Counted from the first letter of the stretch, positions 11,831 through 22,540 are shown. The stretch: DNA of 64,000 nt from Paenibacillus antri (GCF_005765165.1 NZ_VCIW01000018.1:1-64000), one strand, 5' to 3'. Notes: generated by a model from the letters alone, not told the origin. A program made the numbers and translations.

Positions 11831-14800
11831 CTAGAATAAGGACAGCTGATTCGACTCCGGCAAGCCGCGGAAGCAGCCCATGCCGGTGAGCAGCTCGATG
11901 ATCGTCTTGGACGCCTTCGAGCGCTGCTGGAAGTCCTCGATCGAGAGATAAGGACCGTCCTCGCGAGAAGCGGCGATGTTGCGGGCGGCGTTCTCGCCGA
12001 TACCCGCTACCGCCGAGAACGGCGGAATGAGCGAGTCGCCGTCGACGAGGAATTTGCGCGCATCCGACTTGTACAAGTCCAGAGGCTTGAACGTAAATCC
12101 GCGCGCCGTCATCTCCAAAGCCATCTCGAGCGGAGAAATCATATTTTTCTCTTTGGTCGTGGCGTTGAAGCCCTTTTCCTCGATCTCCGTGATCTTGGCG
12201 TAGATGGCGTCGTAGCCTTGCGCGAGCAAGTCCAAGTCGAAGTCTTCCGCGCGTACGGTGAAGTAGGTCGCATAATAATGGATCGGATAATACACCTTGA
12301 AATACGCCGTCCGCACCGCGGAAATAACGTAAGCGGCCGCGTGCGCCTTCGGGAACATGTATTCGATGCGGAGGCAGGAGTCGATGTACCATTTCGGAAC
12401 GCCGCAGCGTTTCATCTCTTCGATCCACTCGTCGGTAAGACCTTTACCTTTACGCACGCTCTCCGTAATCTTGAACGCCAGCGACGCATCCATGCCCGCC
12501 TTGTAAATCAAGTACAACATGATGTCGTCGCGGCAACCGATAACGGTTTTGATGTTACATGTGCCGTTCTTGATCAGCTCTTGCGCGTTGCCGAGCCAGA
12601 CCCCGGTGCCGTGGGACAAGCCGGAAATCTGGAGCAAGTCCGCGAACGTCTTCGGCTGCGTCTCTTCTAGCATCTGCCGGACGAACCGCGTCCCCATCTC
12701 GGGCACGCCGTACGTGGCGACGGGCGACCGAATTTGCTGCGGCGTCACGCCGAGCGCCTCGGTCGACGAGAAGATGCTCATCACCTTCGGATCGTTCATC
12801 GGAATCGTCGTCGGATCGACGCCGGTGATGTCCTGGAGCATCCGCATCATCGTCGGATCGTCGTGCCCCAGAATATCGAGCTTCAGCAGGTTCGCGTCGA
12901 AGGCGTGGTAATCGAAGTGCGTCGTCTTCCAGTCGGCCGACGTGTCGTCCGCCGGGAATTGCACCGGCGTAATGTCCTCGACTTCGACGTAATCCGGTAC
13001 GACGACGATGCCGCCGGGATGCTGACCGGTCGAGCGCTTGACGCCGGTGCAGCCGAGCGCGAGCCGGCTCTCTTCCGCGCCGCGCCAGCGGACGACCTTT
13101 TCCTCTTCGTATTTCTTTACGAAGCCGTACGCCGTCTTCTCGGCGACGGTGCCGATCGTGCCGGCGCGGAAGACGCTCTTTTCGCCGAACAGCACCTTCG
13201 TATAGTTGTGTGCGTGCGGCTGGTATTCGCCCGAGAAGTTCAAGTCGATATCGGGGACTTTATCCCCCTTGAACCCAAGGAACGTCTCGAACGGGATGTC
13301 TTGGCCATCGCCTTTCATCGGTTCGCCGCAGTTCGGGCAGTTCTTGTTCGGCAGGTCGAAGCCGCTCGGGATGCTGCCGTCGGTGAACCACTCGGAATGC
13401 GTACACTTCCGGCATAAGTAATGCGGCGGCAGCGGATTGACCTCCGAGATGCCAAGCATCATAGCGACGACCGAAGAGCCGACGGAACCCCGGGAGCCGA
13501 CCAGATAGCCGTCTTCGTTCGACTTCTTTACGAGCCGCTGGGAGATCAGGTACAACGCGGAGAATCCGGCTTTCGTAATCGGCACGAGCTCCCGCTCGAG
13601 CCGCGTGACAATTACCTCCGGAATCGGATCGCCGTACATTTCGCGAGCGGTCCGATAACACGTCTCGCGCATCTCCTCGTCCGCGCCTTCGATGATAGGG
13701 AAGAACGGCGTCGACGGGAACAGCTCGATGTCTTCGAACCGATCCGCTAGCGCCGAAGGATTGGCGACGACGACTTCGAACGCCGTCTCCTGACCGAGGA
13801 ACGCGAATTCCTGCAGCATCTCTTTCGTCGTGCGGAAGTGCGCTTCCGGCTTGCGCTGATCCTTCAACGGGCTGAAGCCGGTGATGCCGTGAATCGTAAT
13901 GTCGCGGAACAGCTTCTGCCGCGGATGCGCGTAGTGGACGTTGCCCGTCGCGATGACCGGCTTCCCTTGCTTCTTGCCGATCGCCAGCACCGTCTGGATC
14001 GCCGCTTGCAGCTGCGCGACGCTGGCGACGAGCCCCTTGTCCACCAGATGCTCGTAGAACGTAATCGGCTGAATCTCGAGCACGTCGTAAAACTCGGCGA
14101 CGCTCTCGGCTTCCTCCAACGATTTATTGAGCACCGCTTCGAAAAATTCGCCTTTCTCGCAGCCCGAGACGACGAGCAGCCCCTCCCTCAGTTCGATGAG
14201 CTTCGACTTCGGAATACAGGCGACGCGGTTGAAATATTCGGTATGAGATAAGGATATTAATTTATATAAGTTCTTCTTGCCGACCGCGTTAAGCGCGTAG
14301 ATGCAGCAGTGGAACGGTCTAGTGTTCGACAAGTCGACGCCGACGTAGTCGTTCAGCTGCGACAGCACCTTCATGTTGCGGGCGTCCGTCTCTTTGAGCA
14401 GGTGCATGAGCACCTCACCGAGAGCCTTCGAGTCGTCGATCGCGCGGTGATGACTCTCGAGCGTCACCTTGAATTTATCGGTAAGCGTGTTAAGACGGTG
14501 GTTTTTCATCTGCGGGTATAACAACCGCGCCAGCTCGAGCGTGTCGAGCACCGGGTTCGGCATCTCGGGCAAGCCGTGACGCTTGCATGCCGCTTGTAGG
14601 AAGCCGGTATCGAAGCGCGCGTTATGCGCGACAAGCACGGCGTCGCCTACCCACTCAACGAACTGCGGGATGACTTCCGATTCTTCCGGAGCGCCCGCCA
14701 CCATCTCGTCCGTAATGTTGGTCAGCTGCGTGATGTTGTACGGAATCTTCTCGTGCGGATCGATGAACTTCGCGAACTCGTCGACGACCTTGCCGTCGAT

Positions 14801-16138
14801 CATCTTGACGCCGGCGATCTCGATGATTTTGTTGTTCGTGACCGAGAGGCCCGTCGTTTCGACGTCGTATACGACGTACGTCGCGCCGGCGAGCGGGCGA
14901 TCGTCCGCCTGTAGCACGACCGGCACGGAATCGTTCACGACGTTCGCCTCGAGGCCGTAGATCATCTTGATGCCGTTCTTCTTCGCCGCTTTCGCCGCCT
15001 CCGGGTACGCCTGCACCGCGGAATGGTCGGTGATGGCGATCGCCTTGTGGCCCCACTTCGCCGCGAGCTTCACGTATTCGCCGATGTCGCTGACCGCGTC
15101 CATCGTGCTCATCGTCGTGTGCAGATGGAATTCCACGCGCTTCTCGGCCGCGTCGTCCTTCCGCTCCGGCGGCGCAGCGACTTCGTTCAAGTCGTTCACC
15201 ATCATGACGAGCTCGGGCGTCATCATGAACCGGTCGTACTCCACCTTGCCGCGCAGCCGCACCCACTTGCCGACCGAAAGCAGCTTCAGCGTCTTCAGAT
15301 CGTCCTTCGTCTTCGCGAACACCTTGCACTGCAAAGAATCCGTGAAGTCGGTGATCGAAAATTGGAAGAGCGTGCTGCCGTTCCGCAGCTCCTTCGCTTC
15401 CAGCTGGAACACGGTCCCTTGGATAACGACCTTCTTCTCTTCTTCTTGGACGTTCTGAATCGGTACGGGCTGATCCTTGATGTCGTACCCGTACGTCAGC
15501 ACCTCCGGCGCGTCGCCCGCGACCTCCGGCTCCTCTTCGTACGTCGCTTCGGCGAGCAGCTCCTGCTTGAACAGACGCTCTTCCTCCAGCAGCTTCGCTT
15601 GGAATCGTTCATATTCCTCCGCGCGCGACTCCCCCACGAGAAACTTGACGCGAAGCTCGCGCGCGAAGTTACGGGCGAAGTACGTCTTGAGCATCTCTTC
15701 GATGCCCTTCTTCTTCGCGAGCTCGAGCGCCGTCGCGTCGAGCAGCGTCACGGAGACGAGATCGCCCGTAGTCTCCACTTTCGCCTTCGCGAGCCAGCCG
15801 TTGACCGAAGCGACCTCGCGCTGCGCCCAATCGACGAACAACGGCCAATACGCTTCCATCACTTCGGCGGTCGTCACCGCTTCGTCGTAGGCGAGCACGA
15901 AGCGGATCGCCGCGATATGCGCGAAGCGATCGATGATCGCCTTGCAGAAGGCGCGGTACACGTCCCTCGGCACCAGGGTGGTTTTGTTTAAGACGAACGT
16001 CCACTCCCGATTCGATCTAGACGTCTCGACTCGTTCGATATACCCGTCTCGAAAGAAAGAATCGATGACGTCGGTCGGAATATTCGCTTGCTGCATGAGC
16101 AGCTCGAACCGACTACGTTTTTCAGCTACAACGCTCAA
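11831..16138 (-). CDS. polC: DNA polymerase III alpha subunit, PolC type
   Basis: Replicative polymerase of low-GC-lineage Firmicutes with built-in proofreading. About 1435 residues, the usual PolC size. In order: N-terminal helical domain, OB fold (residues about 235-325), split PHP domain starting EFHLHTTMSTMD (about 340), inserted DnaQ-like exonuclease (YVVYDVETTGL, about 425; HNARFD later), second PHP part, Cys4 zinc motif CRKC...CPNC (about 905-935), palm segment PDIDLNFSGE, and C-terminal helix-hairpin region. TTG at 16138 is chosen because GGGAGG lies eight bases upstream; an in-frame TTG at 16156 overlaps that ribosome binding site. It is the last gene of the rpsB-to-polC cluster. Confidence 0.95.
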   Translation of the reverse strand: MSVVAEKRSRFELLMQQANIPTDVIDSFFRDGYIERVETSRSNREWTFVLNKTTLVPRDVYRAFCKAIIDRFAHIAAIRFVLAYDEAVTTAEVMEAYWPLFVDWAQREVASVNGWLAKAKVETTGDLVSVTLLDATALELAKKKGIEEMLKTYFARNFARELRVKFLVGESRAEEYERFQAKLLEEERLFKQELLAEATYEEEPEVAGDAPEVLTYGYDIKDQPVPIQNVQEEEKKVVIQGTVFQLEAKELRNGSTLFQFSITDFTDSLQCKVFAKTKDDLKTLKLLSVGKWVRLRGKVEYDRFMMTPELVMMVNDLNEVAAPPERKDDAAEKRVEFHLHTTMSTMDAVSDIGEYVKLAAKWGHKAIAITDHSAVQAYPEAAKAAKKNGIKMIYGLEANVVNDSVPVVLQADDRPLAGATYVVYDVETTGLSVTNNKIIEIAGVKMIDGKVVDEFAKFIDPHEKIPYNITQLTNITDEMVAGAPEESEVIPQFVEWVGDAVLVAHNARFDTGFLQAACKRHGLPEMPNPVLDTLELARLLYPQMKNHRLNTLTDKFKVTLESHHRAIDDSKALGEVLMHLLKETDARNMKVLSQLNDYVGVDLSNTRPFHCCIYALNAVGKKNLYKLISLSHTEYFNRVACIPKSKLIELREGLLVVSGCEKGEFFEAVLNKSLEEAESVAEFYDVLEIQPITFYEHLVDKGLVASVAQLQAAIQTVLAIGKKQGKPVIATGNVHYAHPRQKLFRDITIHGITGFSPLKDQRKPEAHFRTTKEMLQEFAFLGQETAFEVVVANPSALADRFEDIELFPSTPFFPIIEGADEEMRETCYRTAREMYGDPIPEVIVTRLERELVPITKAGFSALYLISQRLVKKSNEDGYLVGSRGSVGSSVVAMMLGISEVNPLPPHYLCRKCTHSEWFTDGSIPSGFDLPNKNCPNCGEPMKGDGQDIPFETFLGFKGDKVPDIDLNFSGEYQPHAHNYTKVLFGEKSVFRAGTIGTVAEKTAYGFVKKYEEEKVVRWRGAEESRLALGCTGVKRSTGQHPGGIVVVPDYVEVEDITPVQFPADDTSADWKTTHFDYHAFDANLLKLDILGHDDPTMMRMLQDITGVDPTTIPMNDPKVMSIFSSTEALGVTPQQIRSPVATYGVPEMGTRFVRQMLEETQPKTFADLLQISGLSHGTGVWLGNAQELIKNGTCNIKTVIGCRDDIMLYLIYKAGMDASLAFKITESVRKGKGLTDEWIEEMKRCGVPKWYIDSCLRIEYMFPKAHAAAYVISAVRTAYFKVYYPIHYYATYFTVRAEDFDLDLLAQGYDAIYAKITEIEEKGFNATTKEKNMISPLEMALEMTARGFTFKPLDLYKSDARKFLVDGDSLIPPFSAVAGIGENAARNIAASREDGPYLSIEDFQQRSKASKTIIELLTGMGCFRGLPESNQLSLF

Positions 16139-16289
16139 AAGGGTGTCCTCCCACAACGATTCTTGTATTACCGGCCCTCTTGACTCTGCAACTTGTCTCG
16201 AATAAAAAAGAGAAACCGGGCGCGGAACGCTTGCTAGAACCCGAATCGCGATTCGTCGATAGCGTCCACGCCACGGCTGATGTTGTTAC

Positions 16290-17756
16290 CTAGTAAGCTC
16301 TTGCGAAAGCGACCGTATGCTTCGCGCCTTCGCCGCACACGAGGCAAGTCGACTTCGTCTCGCCCGGCTCGAACGGAATGTTACGGCTCGTCGCCCCGGT
16401 CTCTTCTTTCACCTTCGACTCGCATTCCCGCGAGCCGCACCAGCCGGCGAGCACGAAGCCGCGCAGCTTGTCGTCGTTCGCCTTGAGCTCCTCCAAGGAA
16501 TCGACGCTCCGCAGGTTATCGTTCATGAATTGCAGCGCGCGATCGTACAACTCTTTATGTACGTCCGCAAGCATCTTCTCCACTTCCGCGACGAGGTTAT
16601 CCAGCGCGACGACGCGCTTCTCGCCGGAGACGCGGGAGGCGAGTACGGCTTGTCCGTTCTCGAGGTCGCGCGGTCCGAGCTCGATCCGAACCGGGATGCC
16701 GCGCATCTCGTATTCGTTGAACTTCCAACCCGGGCTCAGATCGGAGCGGTCGTCCATCCGGACGCGCACGCCGGCCGCCTTCAGATCCGCGAGTACCTCA
16801 GCCGCCTTGGCGAGCACCGACTCGCGTTTCGCCGGCGGGCCGATCGGAATGAGCACCGCCTGCATCGGCGCGACCTTCGGCGGCAGGACGAGACCTTTGT
16901 CGTCGCCGTGCACCATGATCAGCGCGCCGATGAGCCGCGTCGAGACGCCCCACGACGTCGTATGCGCGAACTGCTGCGTGTTCTCGCGATCGAGGTACTT
17001 AATATCGAACGCGGTCGCGAAGTTCGTGCCGAGATAATGCGACGTGCCGGCTTGCACCGCGCGCCCGTCGCGCATCATCGCTTCGATCGAATACGTGTCG
17101 ACGGCGCCGGCGAACTTCTCCGACTCCGTCTTTTGGCCGGCGATGACCGGAATCGCCAGAACGTTTTCCGCGAATTCCTTGTAAATCTCCAGCATCTGCA
17201 TCGTCTCGCGGCGCGCGTCCGCTTCGTCCTCGTGCGCCGTATGGCCTTCCTGCCACAAGAACTCGCTCGTGCGCAGGAACGGCATCGTCCGCTTCTCCCA
17301 ACGAACGACGTTCGCCCATTGGTTGATGAGCACCGGCAGGTCGCGGTACGACTGGATCCACTTCGCGTACATGTGACCGATCATCGTCTCCGACGTCGGA
17401 CGGATCGCCAGGCGCTCCTCCAGCTTCTCGCCGCCCGCCTCGGTCACCCAAGGCAGCTCGGGGTTAAAGCCTTCGACGTGCTCCTTCTCCTTCTCGAAGA
17501 AGCTCTCCGGAATGAACAACGGGAAATACGCGTTCCGGTGGCCCGTCGCCTTGAACCGGTCGTCGAGCTGCCGTTGAATGAGCTCCCACAGCTCGTAGCC
17601 GTCCGGCTTGAAGACGATGCAGCCGCGCACCGGCGCGTAATCCATCAGATCCGCCTTGCGGATCGCATCGAGATACCAACGGGAGAAATCCTCGCTCTGC
17701 GGCGTGATCTCCCGGTTTCCTGCTTGTTGGCTTTCCTTACCCGACTCTTTCGTCAT
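16290..17756 (-). CDS. proS: Prolyl-tRNA synthetase (short, eukaryote/archaeon-like type)
   Basis: Charges tRNA-Pro with proline in the cytosol. 488 residues, the length of the short type without the inserted editing domain of the roughly 570-residue bacterial form. Class II motif 2 region (NQWANVVRWEKRTMPFLRTS) and the TSHYLGTNFA and GALIMVHGDDKGLVLPP segments are visible. The C-terminus has a Cys4-type zinc domain (WCGSREC...CLVCG) and ends FARAY, as in this type. It lies 10 bp downstream of rseP, likely co-transcribed. Confidence 0.93.
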   Translation of the reverse strand: MTKESGKESQQAGNREITPQSEDFSRWYLDAIRKADLMDYAPVRGCIVFKPDGYELWELIQRQLDDRFKATGHRNAYFPLFIPESFFEKEKEHVEGFNPELPWVTEAGGEKLEERLAIRPTSETMIGHMYAKWIQSYRDLPVLINQWANVVRWEKRTMPFLRTSEFLWQEGHTAHEDEADARRETMQMLEIYKEFAENVLAIPVIAGQKTESEKFAGAVDTYSIEAMMRDGRAVQAGTSHYLGTNFATAFDIKYLDRENTQQFAHTTSWGVSTRLIGALIMVHGDDKGLVLPPKVAPMQAVLIPIGPPAKRESVLAKAAEVLADLKAAGVRVRMDDRSDLSPGWKFNEYEMRGIPVRIELGPRDLENGQAVLASRVSGEKRVVALDNLVAEVEKMLADVHKELYDRALQFMNDNLRSVDSLEELKANDDKLRGFVLAGWCGSRECESKVKEETGATSRNIPFEPGETKSTCLVCGEGAKHTVAFARAY

Positions 17757-17765
17757 GAGAACCCA

Positions 17766-19049
17766 TTACCCCCGAAACAAGCGCAGTATGTCGTTATACG
17801 TGACCGCCACCATCACCAGCATGAGCATCGCGAAGCCGATGAAGTGGACGAGACTTTCCCGATTCGGATCGACCGGCCGGCCGCGAATCGCCTCTAACCC
17901 TAGGAAGATCAAGCGGCTGCCGTCGAGCGCCGGTACGGGCAGCAGGTTGAAGATGGCCAGATACAAGCTCAGCATCGCGGCCCACCACGTGTAATACAGA
18001 ATGCCGGCGTTCGCGAGCTGCAGCGTCATCTCCGCCATCCGGATCGGACCGCCGAGGTCGTCGAGCGTAAACTGCCCGAGCACCAACATCTTGAACCCTT
18101 CGAAAATGGTAACCGTCGCCGTCCACATCGTCGTCACGCCGTTCGTTATCCCTTCCTGGAACGAAGCCGGGCGCGTGAGCGGCATCATCTCGACGCCGAC
18201 GCGAATTTGCGCGTTGCCGGCCTCGTCGATCGCCTCGATCGGCGTCATCTGCACGGCGACCGGCCGGCCGTCGCGCAGCACGACCCACTCCATCGGCTCG
18301 CCGGCGGAAGCCGTGACGAGCTCGCGGATCTTCGTCGTATCCGGTCCGATCGTCACGCCGTTGATCGACTGAATGACGTCGCCGGCCTGAATGCCCGCCG
18401 CGTCCGCCGGCTCCCCGGCGTTCACCTTGTTGACGGAGACGTTCACGGCGATGCCGTTAATGAAAGCGAACGCGATGAACAGGCCCGCCGCCAAGATGAC
18501 GTTCATCATCGGCCCCGCGAAGATGGCCATCGCGCGCTTGCCCACCGGCTTACCGGCGAACTGCCGATCCCAAGGCGCGATCTGCGTCTCTTGGCCGCGA
18601 GAGACGGTCATCGCCTCCGGATGAATCCGGTACGACTCGTCCTCTCCGTCCACGTCGAGCGTAAGCGCGAGCTTGCGCTCCAGATCGATCGACCGCACTT
18701 CGCCGCGGACGGCGTTCATCCGCTCGTCGATGCGATCGAGGTAAATCTTCGTCACGACGTCGTCCGGCGTCGTCTCCACCGCGATCGTCTGGCCCGGCTG
18801 AATCTGCACCGTCTCCGGATCTTCGCCGGCCATGCGGACGTATCCGCCGAACGGCAGCAGCCGCAGCGTATATTTCGTCTCTCCGCGGCGGAACGCGAAC
18901 ACCTTCGGACCGAAGCCGATGGCGAATTCCCGAACGAGAATGCCCGCCCGCTTCGCGAAATAATAGTGACCCCACTCGTGAATCGTGACCAAGACGAAAA
19001 ACAACAGCACCGTGAGTACGATACCTTGCGGCGTCAGCTGAGGCGTCAT
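17766..19049 (-). CDS. rseP: RIP metalloprotease RseP/RasP
   Basis: Site-2 intramembrane protease that cleaves anti-sigma factors and signal peptide remnants. About 427 residues. Zinc motif HEWGH in the first membrane helix (residues about 25-29), further helices around FAGPMMNVILAAGLFI, one PDZ domain (residues about 200-290, GIQAGDVIQSINGV), and the second active-site element NLLPVPALDGSRL near residue 375. ATG at 19049 is adopted; a TTG directly before it (19052) is equally possible. AAGGGGG lies upstream. Positioned between dxr and proS, the standard Bacillus order. Confidence 0.93.
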   Translation of the reverse strand: MTPQLTPQGIVLTVLLFFVLVTIHEWGHYYFAKRAGILVREFAIGFGPKVFAFRRGETKYTLRLLPFGGYVRMAGEDPETVQIQPGQTIAVETTPDDVVTKIYLDRIDERMNAVRGEVRSIDLERKLALTLDVDGEDESYRIHPEAMTVSRGQETQIAPWDRQFAGKPVGKRAMAIFAGPMMNVILAAGLFIAFAFINGIAVNVSVNKVNAGEPADAAGIQAGDVIQSINGVTIGPDTTKIRELVTASAGEPMEWVVLRDGRPVAVQMTPIEAIDEAGNAQIRVGVEMMPLTRPASFQEGITNGVTTMWTATVTIFEGFKMLVLGQFTLDDLGGPIRMAEMTLQLANAGILYYTWWAAMLSLYLAIFNLLPVPALDGSRLIFLGLEAIRGRPVDPNRESLVHFIGFAMLMLVMVAVTYNDILRLFRG

Positions 19050-19165
19050 CAAGTAAGCCGTTCCCCCTTACGCTCCCGAACGAAGTCCATATGTCCGGGG
19101 CAGTATGTCCTTATAGCTTACCATTATTCCCGAACGAGCTTCAAGAGAACGGAAATCGGGGAAAA

Positions 19166-20305
19166 TTAGCAACTTTTCGCAACGTCCCGCGCCCAAGCGT
19201 CCGCTTCTCGGATCGCGCCGAGGTCGGTCGCGGCGACGACGTCGTGCTTCGCCAGCGTCGACTCGACGATCGACTCGATTCTCTGGAACGGGATGTCCTC
19301 CGCGAGAAAGCGCGCCACCGCGATTTCGTTAGCGGCGTTAAACACCGCCGTCGCCGTCCCGCCCGCTCTCCCAGCTTCGTAGGCGAGCCTGATCATCGGA
19401 TACCGCTCGAAGTCCATCGGTCGGAACGTCAGCTTGCCGAGCGCCGCCAGGTCGAGCGAGCTCGCCGGCGATAACGGACGATCCGGGAACGTAAGCGCAT
19501 ATTGAATCGGCACTCGCATATCGGGTTGGCCCAGCTGAGCGATAATGCTCTTATCATAAAATTCTACATAAGAATGAATAATCGATTCCGGGTGGACGAG
19601 CACGCGAATGCGATCGTAGTCGACGTCGAACAGCCAGCGGGCTTCGATGACTTCGAGCCCCTTGTTCGCCATCGTCGCCGAATCGATCGTCACCTTCGCG
19701 CCCATCGACCAATTAGGGTGCTTCAACGCGTCGGCCACCGTCACGTCCGCCAGCTCGTCCCGGCCGCGATCGCGGAAGCTTCCGCCCGAAGCGGTCAGCG
19801 TCAACGCGAGCACGTCGTCGATGCGCGAGCCGTTCAGCGACTGGAATATGGCCGAGTGCTCGCTGTCGACCGGAATGAGCGGCACGCCGCGGCGTCTCGC
19901 TCTCGCCGTCACGACGGCGCCGGCCGCCACGAGCGTCTCCTTGTTCGCGAGCGCGATCGCCTTGCCCGCGTCGATCGCCGCCAGCGTCGGCTCGCAGCCC
20001 GCGCTGCCGACCATCGCGGAGACGACGACGTCCGCGTCGTTGCCGGCCGCGACCTCGCGGACGCCCTCGTCGCCGTACAGCACGCGGATGCCTTCCGGGA
20101 TCATGCCGGTCAGCTTGTCGGCGAGCTCCTTCGTCGCCACCGAGACGAGACGCGGCCGGAATCGGTTCGCTTGTTCGGCGAGGAGATCCACGTTCGTCCC
20201 CGCCGCCAGCGCTTCGACGCGGAAGCGTTCGGGGTGGAACGCCGCGATGTCGAGCGTCTGCGTGCCGATCGATCCCGTGCTTCCCAATATCGAGATTCTC
20301 TTCAT
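19166..20305 (-). CDS. dxr: 1-deoxy-D-xylulose 5-phosphate reductoisomerase
   Basis: Second enzyme of the MEP isoprenoid pathway: converts DXP to MEP using NADPH. 379 residues. NADPH-binding G-S-T-G-S-I-G at residues 8-14, the ALANKETLV segment, metal and substrate loop PVDSEHSAIFQSL, and TIDSATMANKGLEVIEA are all family signatures. Ends normally. Clustered with uppS and cdsA, which also act in lipid-carrier and phospholipid synthesis. Confidence 0.95.
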   Translation of the reverse strand: MKRISILGSTGSIGTQTLDIAAFHPERFRVEALAAGTNVDLLAEQANRFRPRLVSVATKELADKLTGMIPEGIRVLYGDEGVREVAAGNDADVVVSAMVGSAGCEPTLAAIDAGKAIALANKETLVAAGAVVTARARRRGVPLIPVDSEHSAIFQSLNGSRIDDVLALTLTASGGSFRDRGRDELADVTVADALKHPNWSMGAKVTIDSATMANKGLEVIEARWLFDVDYDRIRVLVHPESIIHSYVEFYDKSIIAQLGQPDMRVPIQYALTFPDRPLSPASSLDLAALGKLTFRPMDFERYPMIRLAYEAGRAGGTATAVFNAANEIAVARFLAEDIPFQRIESIVESTLAKHDVVAATDLGAIREADAWARDVAKSC

Positions 20306-20317
20306 CTCTCTCCCCCT

Positions 20318-21112
20318 CTATTGCGGCAGCAAACCGAGCAGATGCACGAACGGAAAGACGATGATCCACGAATCCGTCCGGTCCAGAATGCCGCCGTGTC
20401 CGGGAAGAATCGTTCCCGAATCTTTAATGTTGCGCACGCGTTTATACGCGGACTGGATTAAGTCGCCGAGTTGACCTAACACGGAGACGATCACGCCGAT
20501 CGCGATCGCTTCCGTCCAGCTAATCAGCTCCGGCCGAATCGCGGCGAAGACGACCGCCGTCGCGACGGATATGACGACGCCGCCTACGGCGCCTTCCACC
20601 GTCTTCTTCGGCGAAATCGACGGCCATAGCAGATGCTTGCCGAGCAGCTTGCCGAAGAAGTAAGCGCCGACGTCGGTGAGCCAGATGCAGCCGAACAGCA
20701 GCAGCGTCCAGAACAGGCCGTCCGTCATCCACCGCGTGTAAATCATATAATGAAAGCCCACGCCTATGTACACGACTCCGATAAACAGGAGCGCGATTTT
20801 ATCGATGCTCGTCCGGTTTTGCGAGAAGACGGTGAGCGCGAAAAACAGAAACATCAACAGCCAAACGACCGTCTGCTGCGGAGGGACCGGCCACCCGAAC
20901 ATCACGTTCCAAGGAACGACCAGGTACAGAATGCCGGCGAAGCCGACCAACGATGCCGGTTCCCGCGCCTTCGCGCCGTTCAGTCTTACGAATTCTTGAT
21001 ACGCAATGACCGCAAGGACGATAATTAACAGCGCATACCATTGGCTGCCGGCGGCCAGCATCGTCAAGAAAAAAAGCGCGGCAAGCACTCCGGTGACAAT
21101 ACGTTGACGCAT
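20318..21112 (-). CDS. cdsA: Phosphatidate cytidylyltransferase
   Basis: Makes CDP-diacylglycerol from CTP and phosphatidic acid in the membrane. 264 residues with seven to eight hydrophobic segments. The C-terminal CDS signature region is SPKKTVEGAVGGVV and LPGHGGILDRTDSW. Thirteen bases before dxr and downstream of uppS in an apparent operon. Confidence 0.93.
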   Translation of the reverse strand: MRQRIVTGVLAALFFLTMLAAGSQWYALLIIVLAVIAYQEFVRLNGAKAREPASLVGFAGILYLVVPWNVMFGWPVPPQQTVVWLLMFLFFALTVFSQNRTSIDKIALLFIGVVYIGVGFHYMIYTRWMTDGLFWTLLLFGCIWLTDVGAYFFGKLLGKHLLWPSISPKKTVEGAVGGVVISVATAVVFAAIRPELISWTEAIAIGVIVSVLGQLGDLIQSAYKRVRNIKDSGTILPGHGGILDRTDSWIIVFPFVHLLGLLPQ

Positions 21113-21142
21113 GTGAGCCGTACTCCTCCTCCGCCGCCCGCG

Positions 21143-21904
21143 TTACAGCTTCCCGTATCGCCGCGCGCGTCCTTGATAAGATCGAATCGCTTCGTAGAAA
21201 TGCTCTTCCGAAAACTCCGGCCAATAGACGTCCGTGAACCATAATTCGGTATACGCCAACTGCCACAACATGAAGTTGCTGATGCGCACCTCGCCGCTCG
21301 TGCGAATGAGCAGGTCCAGCTCCGGCAACCCTTCGGATTGCAAGTAGCCGCCGAACGTCGCTTCCGTCAAGTCGTCCGGATCCCGTTCGCCGGACTTCAC
21401 CTCTTCGGCGAATCTTCGCATCCCGAGCAGCAGCTCGCGACGGCTTCCGTAATTGAGAGCGAAATTTAAGATGAGTCCCGTATTGTGCTTCGTATCCTCG
21501 ATCGCCGCGTCGACGGCCCGAAGCGTATGCTCCGGCAGCCCTTCCCGTTCGCCCATCATGCGGATGCGGACGTTGTTCGCCTTCAGCTCGTCGATTTCCA
21601 AGGGGAAGAATTCCTGCGGCAGCTTCATGAGGAAGTCCACTTCCTCCTGCGGGCGCTTCCAATTTTCGGTGGAAAACGCATAGAGCGTCAAAGCCTTCAC
21701 GCCTAAGTCGTTCGCCGCCATCGTGATCGTCTTGACGTTCTTCATCCCGGCGCGATGGCCGGCGATGCGCGGCATGCCGTGACTGCGGGCCCAGCGTCCG
21801 TTGCCGTCCATGATGATCGCCACATGCTTCGGGACGTTCTCTCCGAGAATCGGTTCGCCGCCCGGCGGCTTCTTGTTTCGGAACCACCCGAAAAGACGGT
21901 CCAT
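21143..21904 (-). CDS. uppS: Isoprenyl transferase (undecaprenyl diphosphate synthase)
   Basis: Cis-prenyltransferase that makes the lipid carrier for cell-wall synthesis. 253 residues. Diphosphate-binding motif HVAIIMDGNGRWA (residues about 28-40) with catalytic Asp, FSTENW, and the RTSGEVRISNFMLWQ and ELWFTDVYWPEF signatures. ATG at 21904 is embedded in the usual context; a longer overlapping frame is spurious. Confidence 0.95.
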   Translation of the reverse strand: MDRLFGWFRNKKPPGGEPILGENVPKHVAIIMDGNGRWARSHGMPRIAGHRAGMKNVKTITMAANDLGVKALTLYAFSTENWKRPQEEVDFLMKLPQEFFPLEIDELKANNVRIRMMGEREGLPEHTLRAVDAAIEDTKHNTGLILNFALNYGSRRELLLGMRRFAEEVKSGERDPDDLTEATFGGYLQSEGLPELDLLIRTSGEVRISNFMLWQLAYTELWFTDVYWPEFSEEHFYEAIRSYQGRARRYGKL

Positions 21905-21985
21905 GACGCCCCCCCTTCCGTTGCGTAAGTGTAACGGGTATGACGCAACAACCCCCTGCCGATTGCCAGGGGGCCGTAGGGTCGA

Positions 21986-22540
21986 TCAAACTTCCATGAT
22001 TTCCTTTTCTTTCGCGGCAAGCACCTTGTCGACCTCCGCGACGAAGCGGTCGGTCAGCTTCTGGATGTCGTCCTGGTGGCGCTTGGACTCGTCCTCGGAA
22101 ATCTGATCCTTCTCCAGCTTCTTGATTTCGTCGTTCGCGTCGCGGCGAATGTTGCGGATCGCGACTTTCGCCTCTTCCCCGAACTTCTTCGTCATCTTCA
22201 CGAGGTCCGTGCGGCGCTCTTCGGTGAGCGGCGGCATCGTCAGACGGATCGCCGTGCCGTCGTTCGTCGGCGTAATGCCGATGTCCGACTTCATGATCGC
22301 TTTCTCGATCGCGCCCATGGAGCTCTTATCCCACGGCTGGATCATCAGCGTGCGGGAATCCGGCGTGTTGATGTTCGCGAGCTGGTTGACCGGCGTCATC
22401 GCGCCGTAATATTCGACCTGGATGCGGTCCAGCAAGCCGGGCGTCGCGCGTCCGGCGCGCAGCGTCGACAGATCGCGCTTCAGCGCGCCGATCGCCTTCT
22501 CCATCCGTTCTTCCGCGTTCTTCTTTACCGATTGCGGCAT
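21986..22540 (-). CDS. frr: Ribosome recycling factor
   Basis: Splits post-termination ribosomes together with EF-G. 184 residues, standard size. [19 protein letters not shown] and the [20 protein letters not shown] segment are diagnostic. Follows pyrH by 6 bp. Confidence 0.96.
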   Translation of the reverse strand: MPQSVKKNAEERMEKAIGALKRDLSTLRAGRATPGLLDRIQVEYYGAMTPVNQLANINTPDSRTLMIQPWDKSSMGAIEKAIMKSDIGITPTNDGTAIRLTMPPLTEERRTDLVKMTKKFGEEAKVAIRNIRRDANDEIKKLEKDQISEDESKRHQDDIQKLTDRFVAEVDKVLAAKEKEIMEV